Both the position numbers and the translations under genes were made by a program. A stretch of 64,000 nucleotides of DNA from Dyella humicola (lineage in GTDB: Bacteria > Pseudomonadota > Gammaproteobacteria > Xanthomonadales > Rhodanobacteraceae): positions 1,674,001-1,738,000 of the forward strand of contig NZ_JAPDPC010000001.1 in the NCBI RefSeq assembly GCF_026283945.1. The letters are read 5' to 3'. The notes beneath the pieces are model-generated. The model was not told where the DNA came from, did no database searches, and saw only the letters and a list, made by a program, of their open reading frames with translations. Each line of letters opens with the position of its first letter. Positions within the stretch are counted from its first letter, which is position 1. Shown one piece after another: positions 36,956-45,842 of this stretch.

Positions 36956-38450
36956 GCGTGGCGTCTCCGGCAAGGTTCGAAGTGGAATCGGAAGAGGGCG
37001 TGCTGCTTGCCTGATCCGGTGAGCCGGCGCGATAACCGCCGCCAAGCGCCTTGATCAGTGCGAGATCGGTGGAGAGGGCCTGCGCCTGCAGACTGAGCGC
37101 GTTGTCGCGCTGCTGCAGCAGCTGCGCCTTGGCGCCGAGGGTCTCGCGGATATCACGTACGCCCTGGCGGGCACGGGCTTGTGCGGCGGCGACCAGTCGT
37201 TCATTGGCGTCGATCTGCGCTTGTTGCTCGTGACGGCGCCCGGCCAGTTGTTGGGCGGTGAGGCTTTGCGTCGAGACATCGCGTGCAGCGCTCAGCACCG
37301 TGCTGTTGTACTGTGCCACGGCCGCATCGAGTTGTGCCTTGCTCACGCCGTAATTGGCCTTGAGCAGTCCGCCAGTGAAGATCGGCAGATGCACAGCCGG
37401 CGTCAGCGCGAACACGCGGCTGCCGGAGCTGAAGAACTTGTCCATGTCGAGACTGGAAAGACCGGCCATGGCGCTGATGCTGATATCGGGGAAGAACTCC
37501 GCGCGCGCGACGTCGGTCTGGCGCAACGCCGACTCCACCTGCCATCGACTGGCGGCAATATCCGGACGGCGGGCCATCAGGTCCACGCCCACGTTGTCGG
37601 GCAGGCCGCTGTCGAAAGCGGGCAGGGCGCGCGGCTGCAACGGAGGGAGGTCAGCTGGAGCGACGCCGACCAGGCTGGCCAGTGCGGCCACGCGGATCTT
37701 GGCGGAACTCTCGATGGTCACCAGCATTTCGCGTGAAGCGGCGAGCTGCGCTCTTGCCGATTGTGCGGTATCAGGAAGATCCACGCCCTGGTGCACGCGC
37801 AGTTCGGCGATGTGGACCAGCTGCTCCTGCGTCTGCACGGCCTGGCGTGCGATATCGATACGCGCTTCATCGGCCAGCCAACCGAAATAGGTGTCGGCCA
37901 CGTTGCTCTGGATCGCCAGGGCCGCCGCACTGTGCTGCGCCTCGGCCGCATGGGCCTGATCCACGGCGGATTCGATCGTGTCGCGCTTCTTGCCCCACCA
38001 GTCAAAATCGTACTGCGCCTGCACGCCGAGGTCCGCTTGGTTGTACCAGGTGAAACCGAGGAACTTGGGCGGAATCAGCCCGGTTTCGCTCAATCGTTGG
38101 CGCTCGAACTGGCCACTGCCGTTGACGCTAAGTCCGGCCTGCGCCGCCGTGGCGCGAATCGACTGTTGCGCCGAGTCCACGCGCGAGCGTGCCTGTGCAA
38201 TGTCGGGAGAGCCCTTCATGGCCATCTCGATCAGCGTGTCCAGCTGCGGATCGTTGTATTGACGCCACCAGTTCGCGTCGGGCCAGCCGGCGCGTGTCGT
38301 GACATCGAGACCTGCGAGCGGTACATCGTCGCGGATCGCCGGATGGCTCAATTTTGAGGGGATCGAACAGCCCGCCACGGCGAGGGCGATGGCACAGGCC
38401 AGTGCCGCCCGATAGCCGAGTCCGTGGCGAATCGCAGAGTGTGCAGTCAT
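36942..38450 (-). CDS. Outer-membrane efflux lipoprotein (NodT/OprM family)
   Basis: 502 residues. Lipoprotein signal with lipobox LAVAGC near residue 28, then two OEP (TolC-like) repeats of long helices and short strands; NWWRQYNDPQLDTLIEMAM and LMARRPDIAASRWQVESALRQTDVARAEFFPDISISAMAGL are family signatures. It forms the exit duct of the tripartite pump. It overlaps marR by 4 bases and emrA by 14, giving a tightly coupled four-gene operon. Confidence 0.94.
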   Translation of the reverse strand: MTAHSAIRHGLGYRAALACAIALAVAGCSIPSKLSHPAIRDDVPLAGLDVTTRAGWPDANWWRQYNDPQLDTLIEMAMKGSPDIAQARSRVDSAQQSIRATAAQAGLSVNGSGQFERQRLSETGLIPPKFLGFTWYNQADLGVQAQYDFDWWGKKRDTIESAVDQAHAAEAQHSAAALAIQSNVADTYFGWLADEARIDIARQAVQTQEQLVHIAELRVHQGVDLPDTAQSARAQLAASREMLVTIESSAKIRVAALASLVGVAPADLPPLQPRALPAFDSGLPDNVGVDLMARRPDIAASRWQVESALRQTDVARAEFFPDISISAMAGLSSLDMDKFFSSGSRVFALTPAVHLPIFTGGLLKANYGVSKAQLDAAVAQYNSTVLSAARDVSTQSLTAQQLAGRRHEQQAQIDANERLVAAAQARARQGVRDIRETLGAKAQLLQQRDNALSLQAQALSTDLALIKALGGGYRAGSPDQASSTPSSDSTSNLAGDATHERH

Positions 38451-38974
38451 GGACGAGGGTCCGGATGGGTAAGCGAATCGATGTTGAGAGCGACCTGGCG
38501 CAGCAGGCGATCAAGCGTGCGCTTGTCACTCGCGCTCAGCGAAGCGAATGCGCCGAGCACTTGGGGGAAAAGGGGAGGGACGATCTTGCGCACCAGGCGC
38601 TTTCCCGCAGGCGTGATGCTCAGTACGACACGGCGACGATCCTCGGCACTGGACGCGCGGGTTACCAGGCCGGCCTTTACCAGCACATTGGCGATGCGCG
38701 TCATGTTGGTGGCGCCCTGTTGCGCGTAATCGCAAAGCTCGCTGGGGCTCGCGCTGCCGGAAGGGCTGCTGTGAATCATCATCAGCGTGCGGAAGTCGCT
38801 GTCGTTCAAGCCATAAGGCTTGAGGTTGCGCTCCAGCTCTTCCAACAGGTTGCCGCCCACCAGCAGCAACAGCCGCGTCAGCTTCACCTCCTGCAAGGGG
38901 ATGCCCGGAAGGATTTCGCCCGCGCGGGCGATTCCGGCATCCATGTGCTCGAGGCACTCGTTCATCCGCTTCAT
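38447..38974 (-). CDS. MarR-family transcriptional regulator
   Basis: 175 residues. A winged-helix domain about 55-150 with SELCDYAQQGATNMTRIANVLVKAGLVTR (recognition helix) and SAEDRRRVVLSITPAGKRL (wing). EmrR/MprA-like in context: first gene of an operon encoding EmrAB-type efflux, its stop overlapping the outer-membrane gene by 4 bases. A TAGCC-N12-GGCTA inverted repeat sits 17 bases upstream of its start, so it probably represses its own operon until bound by a drug. Confidence 0.92.
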   Translation of the reverse strand: MKRMNECLEHMDAGIARAGEILPGIPLQEVKLTRLLLLVGGNLLEELERNLKPYGLNDSDFRTLMMIHSSPSGSASPSELCDYAQQGATNMTRIANVLVKAGLVTRASSAEDRRRVVLSITPAGKRLVRKIVPPLFPQVLGAFASLSASDKRTLDRLLRQVALNIDSLTHPDPRP

Positions 38975-38990
38975 TTCATCAGAGGATATT

Positions 38991-39012
38991 TAGCCAGTGA
39001 AGTATTAGGCTA
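38991..39012. promoter_or_regulatory. Candidate MarR operator
   Basis: Inverted TAGCC / GGCTA separated by 12 bases in an AT-rich patch, 17-38 bases upstream of the marR start. Size and position fit autorepression by a MarR dimer. Not shown experimentally here. Confidence 0.45.
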
Positions 39013-39039
39013 GCACTGTACCGTCGGGTTCAACAAGTC

Positions 39040-39807
39040 TCAGTCGAGCTTGAACAGGCGCCGTGCGTTCGCGGTGGTCGCTGCCGCCACGGCAGCCGCG
39101 TCCTCGCCCCGCAGCAGCGCGACGACACGCAATATTTCGGCAAGTCGCATCGGCTCATTGCGCTGGCCCCGATGCAAGGCATCCGGCTGATCGGGTGCAT
39201 CGGTCTCGAGCAGCAAGTGTTCGATCGGCATCGTGCCGACGATGTGGCGGAGTCGTTGAGCCCGTTCATAGGTGGCGGGGCCGCCGATGCCGATGTGAAA
39301 GCCGAGCTCCCACAATCGTTCGGCCTGCTGCAGGCTGCCCGAAAAGCTATGCACGACGCCACGCAGGCCGCCTATGCGCTTGATCGTGGAAGTGACCTCA
39401 TCCATGGCGCGCCGTGCATGGACTGTCACGGGCAGGTCGAAATCGCGGGCGATTCGAAGTTGCCGAAGAAAGTACTCGCGCTGTCGTGCGGGATCGAGAT
39501 CGGTCAGGAAAAAGTCGAGGCCGATCTCGCCTACCGCGATGGCGTGATGGTTTTGCAATTGGGTGACGAGCTCGTCGAGATGCTCTGGACGATGCTGGTC
39601 CAGGAACATCGGATGCAGGCCATAGGCCGGGTGGGCCTGGGCATGATTGGCGCAGATCGATGCGATGCGCGGCCAGGAAGCCTGGTCCACCGCCGGCACC
39701 ACGATATGCCGAATGCCTGCCTCGCGAGCCCTCGCGAACATCAGGTCGCGGTCGGCGTCGAAACTCCTGTCATCGATATGGGCGTGGCTGTCAGTGAGTT
39801 CGAGCAC
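39040..39807 (-). CDS. TatD-family metal-dependent hydrolase
   Basis: 255 residues from a GTG at 39807; an in-frame TTG at 39816 is an alternative but sits too close to the GGA. Metal and catalytic motifs of the TatD family: DSHAHIDDRSF near the start, VGEIGLDFF, VHARRA, VVHSFSGS and LLLETDAPD. TatD proteins are cytosolic 3'-5' DNases/RNases used in DNA repair and degradation. It stands between the efflux operon and the divergent glycine-zipper genes. Confidence 0.92.
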   Translation of the reverse strand: MLELTDSHAHIDDRSFDADRDLMFARAREAGIRHIVVPAVDQASWPRIASICANHAQAHPAYGLHPMFLDQHRPEHLDELVTQLQNHHAIAVGEIGLDFFLTDLDPARQREYFLRQLRIARDFDLPVTVHARRAMDEVTSTIKRIGGLRGVVHSFSGSLQQAERLWELGFHIGIGGPATYERAQRLRHIVGTMPIEHLLLETDAPDQPDALHRGQRNEPMRLAEILRVVALLRGEDAAAVAAATTANARRLFKLD

Positions 39808-39945
39808 AGATTGCAAGGTCCTGTCCCGGGAAAATGGCCGATTTCGATCTAAGCGAACATTCAGTGAATGAGAGGTTCAATGGGTGCACGTTCGGGTCGT
39901 ACAGGCGGAAGCGGGGTGCTCCGCCGATCCAGACAGGAGAGCATT

Positions 39946-40530
39946 ATGAACAGGTTGGTCGTTACAGCGTTGAATCTCGGAGTCGGCGCCGTACTGGTTT
40001 TTGGTCTATCGGCATGTAATCGCGACGCCAATGCCGATGGTGGTGTGGATGCTACGACGCAGCAGGCGCCGGCTCAGGACGCTCCCGCTTACGCCCGAGT
40101 CGTCAGCGTGACGCCGGTCCACCAGGCGGCCAGTGCCCCGCGACAGGAGTGTCATGACGAAGTCGTCACACAGCGCGCGCCGGTAAAGGACACCCACCAG
40201 ATTGCCGGCACCGCCATTGGTGCCGTCGTGGGTGGTCTGCTCGGTAATCAGGTAGGCGGTGGCAAGGGGCGTACGCTCGCGACGGTGGCGGGTGCCGCCG
40301 GCGGCGGTTACGCCGGTCATGAGATCCAGAAGAATCACCAGGAGAACAACACCGTCTCGAGCACGCAAAAGCATTGCACCACGGTGAACGACAACACGGG
40401 CGACCGTGTGGTGGCGTACGACGTCAGTTACGAATACAAGGGCGTGACCCGCACGGTGCGGATGGATCATGACCCGGGCGACAAGTTGCAGGTACAGGAG
40501 GGCGTGGTCGCCGTTTCCGACGCTCACTAA
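39946..40530 (+). CDS. Glycine-zipper 2TM lipoprotein
   Basis: 194 residues from the ATG at 39946 with AGGAG upstream. Lipoprotein signal (MNRLVVTALNLGVGAVLVFGLSAC, lipobox LSAC). A linker with CHDEV is followed by the glycine-zipper 2TM domain (IAGTAIGAVVGGLLGNQVGGGKGRTLATVAGAAGGGYAGHEIQ has the alternating Gly pattern), then a C-terminal beta domain (YDVSYEYKGVTRTVRMDHDPGDKLQV). Similar to SlyB/17-kDa antigen-type envelope proteins. It stands 11 bases before a second gene of the same kind, so the two are an operon. Precise function unknown. Confidence 0.87.
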   Translation: MNRLVVTALNLGVGAVLVFGLSACNRDANADGGVDATTQQAPAQDAPAYARVVSVTPVHQAASAPRQECHDEVVTQRAPVKDTHQIAGTAIGAVVGGLLGNQVGGGKGRTLATVAGAAGGGYAGHEIQKNHQENNTVSSTQKHCTTVNDNTGDRVVAYDVSYEYKGVTRTVRMDHDPGDKLQVQEGVVAVSDAH

Positions 40531-40541
40531 GGATTCACGCC

Positions 40542-41021
40542 ATGCAGACACGTCGTAGACAGTTTGCAGTTGCTGGGCTCGTTTCTATCGTCGCCATCGT
40601 TTCCGGATGCACGCCGCCACCGCAGCGTCCGCCCGTGGCCTTCAATAGCTACGCATCCCCCAGCGAGCACTGCGAACTGTGCGGCGTGGTGAATGACGTG
40701 CGGCAGGTGGCTGTGCCCAAGGGAGCGTCGCCTGGCGGCATGGTGATCGGTGCCATTGCGGGTGGCCTGCTTGGCAGCACCATCGGCGGTGGCAGTGGTC
40801 GAACTGCTGCCACGGTGGTTGGTGCGGTCGCCGGTGGCGCTGTCGGCAACGAGGTCGGCAAGAACGCTGGAAGTTCTGATTTGCAATGGCAGGTCACGAT
40901 GCGTCTCGACGATGGCCGTGACGCGACGGTTACGCAGGCAGGCGATCCGCAAGTCCGGCCAGGTGATTACGTGCAGATTCGCAATGGCCATATTTTAGGT
41001 TATGACGTTATGGACGGCTAG
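40542..41021 (+). CDS. Glycine-zipper 2TM lipoprotein, second copy
   Basis: 159 residues. Lipobox VSGC (MQTRRRQFAVAGLVSIVAIVSGC), a short linker with a CELCGVV pair, the glycine zipper (MVIGAIAGGLLGSTIGGGSGRTAATVVGAVAGGAVGNEVG), and a beta domain ending QVRPGDYVQIRNGHIL. It is paralogous in layout to the gene just upstream and to the one at 55994-56464, which it resembles more closely in the Cys-x-x-Cys pair and the RPGD.VQI ending. A bidirectional terminator follows 11 bases after the stop. Confidence 0.87.
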   Translation: MQTRRRQFAVAGLVSIVAIVSGCTPPPQRPPVAFNSYASPSEHCELCGVVNDVRQVAVPKGASPGGMVIGAIAGGLLGSTIGGGSGRTAATVVGAVAGGAVGNEVGKNAGSSDLQWQVTMRLDDGRDATVTQAGDPQVRPGDYVQIRNGHILGYDVMDG

Positions 41022-41032
41022 ACGTCCATAAC

Positions 41033-41060
41033 AAAAAGGCCCTCTTTTGAGGGCCTTTTT
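41033..41060. terminator. Bidirectional rho-independent terminator
   Basis: AAAAAGGCCCTC-TTTT-GAGGGCCTTTTT; works for the plus-strand glycine-zipper genes and the minus-strand hydrolase that converge here. Confidence 0.9.
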
Positions 41061-41075
41061 TCTTGTTTGTCGAGG

Positions 41076-41510
41076 CTAGTTGACGGCGTAGAAGGCGTGT
41101 TCGCCAATCGTCTTTACGATGCGTCGGGTCGACCATGATGGCGCGACGGCGAGCGTGGCGAAATGATCTGCTTGCGGCACATAGACCGTGCGCTCACTCT
41201 TCGGCAGGCTCCAGTTGCTGATCGAGTCGCCGGCAATTTTCCACGCCTTGGTCCACGAGTTCAGGTCAGTGACTTCGAAGGTGCGTGCGGTCGTGGTCAA
41301 TGCGAATTGATTCGGTGAGGTGACGACCTTGCAGACGCTGCCGCCCCATGTGCCGCGATCTCGGCGGCGAAGTGCAACTTCCGCCACCGCGTACTGGCCA
41401 ATGGTCGATTCACTGCGTGCCTCGAGATACACCGTCGTGGCCAGGCAGGTCTGGTCCGCAAGGGGTTGGGGTAGCACGGACGCTAGCCACAACAGCATGG
41501 AAAGTTTCAT
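41076..41510 (-). CDS. SleB-like cell wall hydrolase
   Basis: 144 residues from the ATG at 41510, with GGAGG eight bases upstream. Signal-like start MKLSMLLWLASVLPQPLA. The Hydrolase_2/SleB pattern follows: CLATTVYLEARSESTIGQYAVAEVALRRR with probable catalytic Glu30, then GSVCKVVTSPNQFA, and HFATLAVAPSW. Such enzymes cut peptidoglycan glycan strands. It is shorter than spore SleB because it is the catalytic domain alone. Expressed alone, convergent with the glycine-zipper pair. Confidence 0.85.
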   Translation of the reverse strand: MKLSMLLWLASVLPQPLADQTCLATTVYLEARSESTIGQYAVAEVALRRRDRGTWGGSVCKVVTSPNQFALTTTARTFEVTDLNSWTKAWKIAGDSISNWSLPKSERTVYVPQADHFATLAVAPSWSTRRIVKTIGEHAFYAVN

Positions 41511-41972
41511 TAGATCTGCCTCCAACGTGCTGTACGCGCGAGATCGATGTTGCTGAGCTCATGCGCCGTTGCGGTGGACGGGCGGGCAGGCCGTTCCACC
41601 TGGATTAAACCCACCAAACCGAAACTTGTGGCTGGGCGGTTTGCCACGGGATTGTGGCCAGTCGAGCGGCTGATCCGGGGCCACTCTCAACATGTTGTGC
41701 TGCAAAGGCATTGCTCGGGTACTAACGACCTCGTTGCCTGCAACTTCGTCCGCGCTTAGGGCGGCATGTACTCCGACATCGCTGTCGGGTCGCGCTGATC
41801 CGGACCCTTCCGGTTCGTCGCGTATATCGACACCCATGGGCTGGGGGCGTCGTTCAATTGGTCGGCGGAGCCTAGTAGCGCACTACGAGTATGGCAAGTG
41901 CCGAGCCATTCAGATTCACGTCGCGCTCACATTGCTGTGATGCCGTCGTGAATCCTTGCGCAATGATCATGG
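41511..41972. other. Intergenic stretch with no supported gene
   Basis: About 460 bases between the SleB-like gene and the end of ygfZ. Short frames on both strands (for example 41559-41837, minus) lack a credible ribosome site and recognisable protein pattern. No hairpin terminator or repeat stands out. Confidence 0.4.
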
Positions 41973-42770
41973 TCATGCGGACCAGCTGTTTGTAACTCGC
42001 ATCGACACGTCTCCGTCTACACAGTGCGGGGCACCCTGATCGAACTGTGAAACGATGTCATCACCGATGATGGCAAGTGCTTCGATGCTGTGCGCGTCGG
42101 CTGCAACATCGAGCAGTTGGGCAACCTCCTTGCTCTCATGGCGCAGCACGGTGCCCGCATGCAAGGGTTGCGACAATACGACGCAATGCATATGCCGCTT
42201 ATGGCCTCCGCGATAATGCAGTCGCGCCACGATCTCCTGCCCTGGATAGCAACCCTTGTCGAAGGCAACTGCCTGCAATCGCTCAAGCGATAGCGCCGGT
42301 GCCAGATATTGGTCGAGCGCGTTGTCGGGCAGCCATGGCCAGCCCGCACGAATCTGCGGAAGTCGCCACGTATCGTCTTCACTCGCGCCCACCACCAGGC
42401 TGTACGCGCCGCAGCCGAAAATGGTCGCGTCGCCTTCACGACTTAAAGCGTAAGTGTCGAGCGCTGGGCCTGTGCCGAGTGCGCGCGGTTCGTGCGCGGT
42501 CAGCCTGAGCTTGGAGCGGAACACGAAACGCTGAAGCGACTGCGCCATCGGCGCAGCTTCGCCGCCGCGCAGTAGCAGGAGCAAGGCGTCGTCGGCAAGC
42601 CTGGCCAGATGGAACAGCGCACGGACGCGTCCTTGTGCATCCAGCCACGCACTGAATTGCCATTGCCCGATGGCGAGCGACTGGACGTCGCTACTGAATT
42701 GGGCCTGGGCAAAGGCCCTAGCATCCGGGCCTTCGATTAGAAGGGTTTGAGCAGAATAGTGTGTGGGCAT
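41973..42770 (-). CDS. ygfZ: YgfZ/GcvT-like folate-binding protein for Fe-S cluster maintenance
   Basis: 265 residues from the ATG at 42770. The family signature KGCYPGQEIVARLHYRGGHKRHM with the invariant cysteine is intact; the N-terminal half has the GcvT-like fold (LLIEGPDARAFAQAQFSSDVQSL). YgfZ uses tetrahydrofolate in the repair or assembly of certain Fe-S enzymes. It is divergent from the succinate dehydrogenase operon, an Fe-S client, with about 135 bases of promoter between. Confidence 0.93.
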   Translation of the reverse strand: MPTHYSAQTLLIEGPDARAFAQAQFSSDVQSLAIGQWQFSAWLDAQGRVRALFHLARLADDALLLLLRGGEAAPMAQSLQRFVFRSKLRLTAHEPRALGTGPALDTYALSREGDATIFGCGAYSLVVGASEDDTWRLPQIRAGWPWLPDNALDQYLAPALSLERLQAVAFDKGCYPGQEIVARLHYRGGHKRHMHCVVLSQPLHAGTVLRHESKEVAQLLDVAADAHSIEALAIIGDDIVSQFDQGAPHCVDGDVSMRVTNSWSA

Positions 42771-42907
42771 ATGCCGGCCGAGGTGAGGGCGGAGCAGGAG
42801 TGACACAAGTGACACAGGTGCGACGGGCTTACTGTCAGACGATCGCCCGGCCGTCAAGGTTGTGCTGAATTTACGCAAGTATTACGCTTTCACAGCTTTC
42901 ACATACC

Positions 42908-43075
42908 ATGTCCGATACGTCCTCCCAACCAGAGTCCAAGCCCGCTTCCGTTCCCTCGGAGCATGCAACCGTGCCTACTGTTCCGGCGACGGACAAGATG
43001 TCGGTGGAACGGCCGGCGCCGGATCCCACACGCTACGGCGATTGGGAAAAGAACGGGCGCTGTATCGACTTCTGA
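42908..43075 (+). CDS. Succinate dehydrogenase assembly factor 4 (DUF1674)
   Basis: 55 residues, a very short gene. The C-terminal RPAPDPTRYGDWEKNGRCIDF is the DUF1674 / SdhAF4 signature, ending exactly at the usual C-terminal Phe. The N-terminal half is Ser/Pro/Thr-rich and probably disordered. In mitochondria and alphaproteobacteria the family binds flavinylated SdhA and shields it until it joins SdhB. It lies 86 bases upstream of sdhC and is probably the first gene of the operon. Confidence 0.92.
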   Translation: MSDTSSQPESKPASVPSEHATVPTVPATDKMSVERPAPDPTRYGDWEKNGRCIDF

Positions 43076-43161
43076 TCTGTCGGGCCGGCTCATGCGCTGG
43101 CCTCGAAGGAAACAGGGAAGGGCGTTAAAGGGCATCAGCGATTCCACTCAGGATAGCCGCC

Positions 43162-43557
43162 ATGGCAGACACGCAACGACCGCTCTCTCCTCATATGGGC
43201 ATATATAAGTGGCAGGTGCAGATGGTGACATCCATCCTGCATCGTGCGACCGGCATTGCCCTGGCCGTGGGCACCCTGATGGTGCTGTGGGGGGTGTTTT
43301 CTCTCGCACAAGGCGAAGAGAACTACAACCAGTTCAAGATCTGCATCGGTAGCCCGCCGGGCCTGGTGCTGATGTTCGGTTGGTCCTGGGCGCTGTTCTA
43401 TCACCTGTGCAACGGCATTCGTCACCTGATCCAGGATGGCGGTGCTGGTTATGCCATCCCGCAGTTCATCCGCTCCAGCTGGCTGTCGATCATCGTGAGC
43501 ATCCTGCTCACTGTCATCGTGTGGGCCTATGTACTGACCGCCGGAGGTGCCGCATGA
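43162..43557 (+). CDS. sdhC: Succinate dehydrogenase cytochrome b556 subunit
   Basis: 131 residues with three membrane helices. RPLSPHMGIYKWQVQMVTSILHRATGIAL carries the conserved Ser/Arg of the quinone site, and SWALFYHLCNGIRHLIQD contains the axial haem histidine. It anchors the dehydrogenase in the inner membrane with SdhD and passes electrons to quinone. The sdhD start overlaps its stop by 4 bases. Confidence 0.95.
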   Translation: MADTQRPLSPHMGIYKWQVQMVTSILHRATGIALAVGTLMVLWGVFSLAQGEENYNQFKICIGSPPGLVLMFGWSWALFYHLCNGIRHLIQDGGAGYAIPQFIRSSWLSIIVSILLTVIVWAYVLTAGGAA

Positions 43558-43946
43558 GCACGGGCAAGGATTTCCAACATCCGCTCAAGCGCGCTCGTGG
43601 CCTGGGCTCGGCGCAGTCGGGCGTAAGCCACTGGTGGACGCAGCGAATCACCGCCGCCGCCCTGGTGTTCCTGAGCCTCTGGTTCGTCGTGATTGTGCTG
43701 AGCCTGCTGCATGCCGACTACGCCACCGCGCGCGCCATCGTGGCCAAACCCTGGAACGCCTTGCTGCTGGTGGCCTTCGTGCTCACCGTGTGCTGGCACG
43801 CCGTGCTCGGCCTGCAGATCGTGATTGAAGATTACGTGCACACCCGCTGGAAGGAGGTTGCCCTCCTGGTGCTGGTCAAGTTCATTGCCGTATTGGGCAC
43901 ATTGGCGACGCTGATGGCCGTGCTGCGCGTGGCGCTGGGAGCCTGA
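43554..43946 (+). CDS. sdhD: Succinate dehydrogenase hydrophobic membrane anchor subunit
   Basis: 130 residues from the ATG at 43554, overlapping sdhC by 4 bases. [30 protein letters not shown] begins the first helix; the second half [26 protein letters not shown] has the haem/quinone-site His and the Asp-Tyr pair conserved in SdhD. Three membrane helices. It completes the cytochrome b anchor, 5 bases before sdhA. Confidence 0.94.
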   Translation: MSTGKDFQHPLKRARGLGSAQSGVSHWWTQRITAAALVFLSLWFVVIVLSLLHADYATARAIVAKPWNALLLVAFVLTVCWHAVLGLQIVIEDYVHTRWKEVALLVLVKFIAVLGTLATLMAVLRVALGA

Positions 43947-43951
43947 GTTCG

Positions 43952-45739
43952 ATGGAAAGCTACAAGATCCAACAACATAAGTATGACGTGATCGTGGTCG
44001 GCGCTGGTGGCGCGGGCCTGCGCGCCACCTTCGGCCTGGCCGAGAAGGGCCTCAAGGCCGCCTGCATCACCAAGGTGTTCCCGACCCGTTCGCACACCGT
44101 GGCGGCGCAGGGCGGCATCTCGGCGGCACTCGGCAACATGGGCGAGGACGATTGGCGCTTCCACTTCTACGACACGATCAAGGGCTCGGACTGGTTGGGT
44201 GACCAGGACGCGATCGAATACATGTGCCGCGAGGCGATTCCGGCGATCATTGAGCTGGAACACTACGGCGTGCCGTTCTCGCGCACCGAAGAGGGCAAGA
44301 TCTACCAGCGTCCGTTCGGCGGCATGACCACGCATTACGGCAAGGGCACCGCGCAGCGCACCTGCGCCGCAGCCGACCGTACTGGCCATGCCATCCTGCA
44401 CACGCTGTACCAGCAGGCGCTGGCGCACGATGCCACATTCTTCATCGAATACTTCGCCATCGACCTGATCTTCGACGAAGAGGGTGTGTGCCGCGGCGTG
44501 CTCGCGCTGGACATGAACGAAGGCACCTTGCACTTCTTCCGCGGCCACTCGGTGGTGCTGGCGACCGGTGGTTACGGTCGCGCCTACTTCAGTGCCACCT
44601 CGGCCCATACCTGCACCGGTGACGGTGGCGGCATGGTGTTGCGCGCGGGTCTGGCGTTGCAGGACATGGAGTTCGTGCAGTTCCATCCGACCGGCATTTA
44701 CGGTTCGGGTTGCCTGATCACCGAAGGTGTTCGCGGCGAAGGTGGTTACCTCACCAACTCCAATGGCGAGCGCTTCATGGAGCGCTACGCGCCGAACGCG
44801 AAGGATCTGGCCTCGCGTGACGTGGTCAGCCGCGCCATGACGATGGAGATCCGCGAAGGTCGCGGCGTGGGTGAGCACAAGGACCACATCTTCATCAACC
44901 TGATGCACCTGGGCGCGAACGTGATCCACGAGCGCCTGCCTGGCATTGCCGAATCGGCACGCATCTTCGCTGGCGTGGATGTGACCAAGGAGCCGATCCC
45001 GGTCATCCCGACCGTGCACTACAACATGGGCGGCATCCCCACCAATTATCACGGTGAGGTGGTGCAGAAGAAGGGTGATAACGTCGACGCCATCGTGCCG
45101 GGCCTGTTCGCCATCGGCGAAGCGGCCTGCGTGTCGGTGCACGGCGCCAACCGCCTGGGTTCCAACTCGCTGCTCGACCTGGTGGTGTTCGGTCGTGCCG
45201 TGTCGCATCGCTGCGCCGAGCTGATCAAGCCCGATACCGCGCACAAGGATTTGCCGTCCAACGTGCTGGACAAGGCCCTGGCCCGCTTCGACGACCTGCG
45301 CAACGCCAAGGGTAGCCAGCCGACCGCCAAGATTCGCGCGGAAATGCAGCGCACCATGCAGTCCGATGCGGCGGTGTTCCGCACGGGCGAGTCGTTGAAG
45401 GAGGGCTGCGAGAAGATTTCAAAGGTCCGCGATTCGTTCAAGGACGTGGCCGTCAGCGATCGTTCCATGGTGTGGAACTCCGACCTGATCGAGACGCTGG
45501 AACTGGCCAACCTGCTGGATCAGGCCGTGGCCACCATGTACTCGGCGGCTCAGCGTCACGAGAGCCGCGGCGCGCATGCCCGCGAGGATTTCCCCGATCG
45601 CGACGATGCGAACTGGCAGAAGCACACGCTGGTGGCGGTGGATGAAGCCGGCAAGACCAGCTTCGATTTCCGTCCGGTGCATATGTACACCATGACCGAT
45701 GAAGTCGATGTGGTGCCGCCGAAGAAGCGCGTTTACTAA
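43952..45739 (+). CDS. sdhA: Succinate dehydrogenase flavoprotein subunit
   Basis: 595 residues. N-terminal FAD fold [21 protein letters not shown]; covalent flavin histidine in [16 protein letters not shown]; substrate region [22 protein letters not shown]; catalytic-arginine helix about [11 protein letters not shown] (here [15 protein letters not shown]); [15 protein letters not shown]; and the C-terminal [15 protein letters not shown]. It oxidises succinate to fumarate on the cytoplasmic face. Flavin attachment probably uses SdhE, encoded downstream. Confidence 0.98.
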   Translation: MESYKIQQHKYDVIVVGAGGAGLRATFGLAEKGLKAACITKVFPTRSHTVAAQGGISAALGNMGEDDWRFHFYDTIKGSDWLGDQDAIEYMCREAIPAIIELEHYGVPFSRTEEGKIYQRPFGGMTTHYGKGTAQRTCAAADRTGHAILHTLYQQALAHDATFFIEYFAIDLIFDEEGVCRGVLALDMNEGTLHFFRGHSVVLATGGYGRAYFSATSAHTCTGDGGGMVLRAGLALQDMEFVQFHPTGIYGSGCLITEGVRGEGGYLTNSNGERFMERYAPNAKDLASRDVVSRAMTMEIREGRGVGEHKDHIFINLMHLGANVIHERLPGIAESARIFAGVDVTKEPIPVIPTVHYNMGGIPTNYHGEVVQKKGDNVDAIVPGLFAIGEAACVSVHGANRLGSNSLLDLVVFGRAVSHRCAELIKPDTAHKDLPSNVLDKALARFDDLRNAKGSQPTAKIRAEMQRTMQSDAAVFRTGESLKEGCEKISKVRDSFKDVAVSDRSMVWNSDLIETLELANLLDQAVATMYSAAQRHESRGAHAREDFPDRDDANWQKHTLVAVDEAGKTSFDFRPVHMYTMTDEVDVVPPKKRVY

Positions 45740-45842
45740 CCGGGTTCGAACTCCTCAGGGGTTCGGCTCGAGGTTCTTTCATCGTTGTACCGGCGCTCGC
45801 AAGACGAGCTGTTACGGCAAGCACGAGATTAGTGAGGCAAAC

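Noticed and set aside
41559-41837. 92-codon frame on the minus strand
   Set aside because: No ribosome site or family resemblance; composition is like the antisense of non-coding DNA.
43832-45244. 470-codon frame on the minus strand opposite sdhA
   Set aside because: His/Val/Arg-rich antisense shadow of a highly conserved, codon-biased gene.
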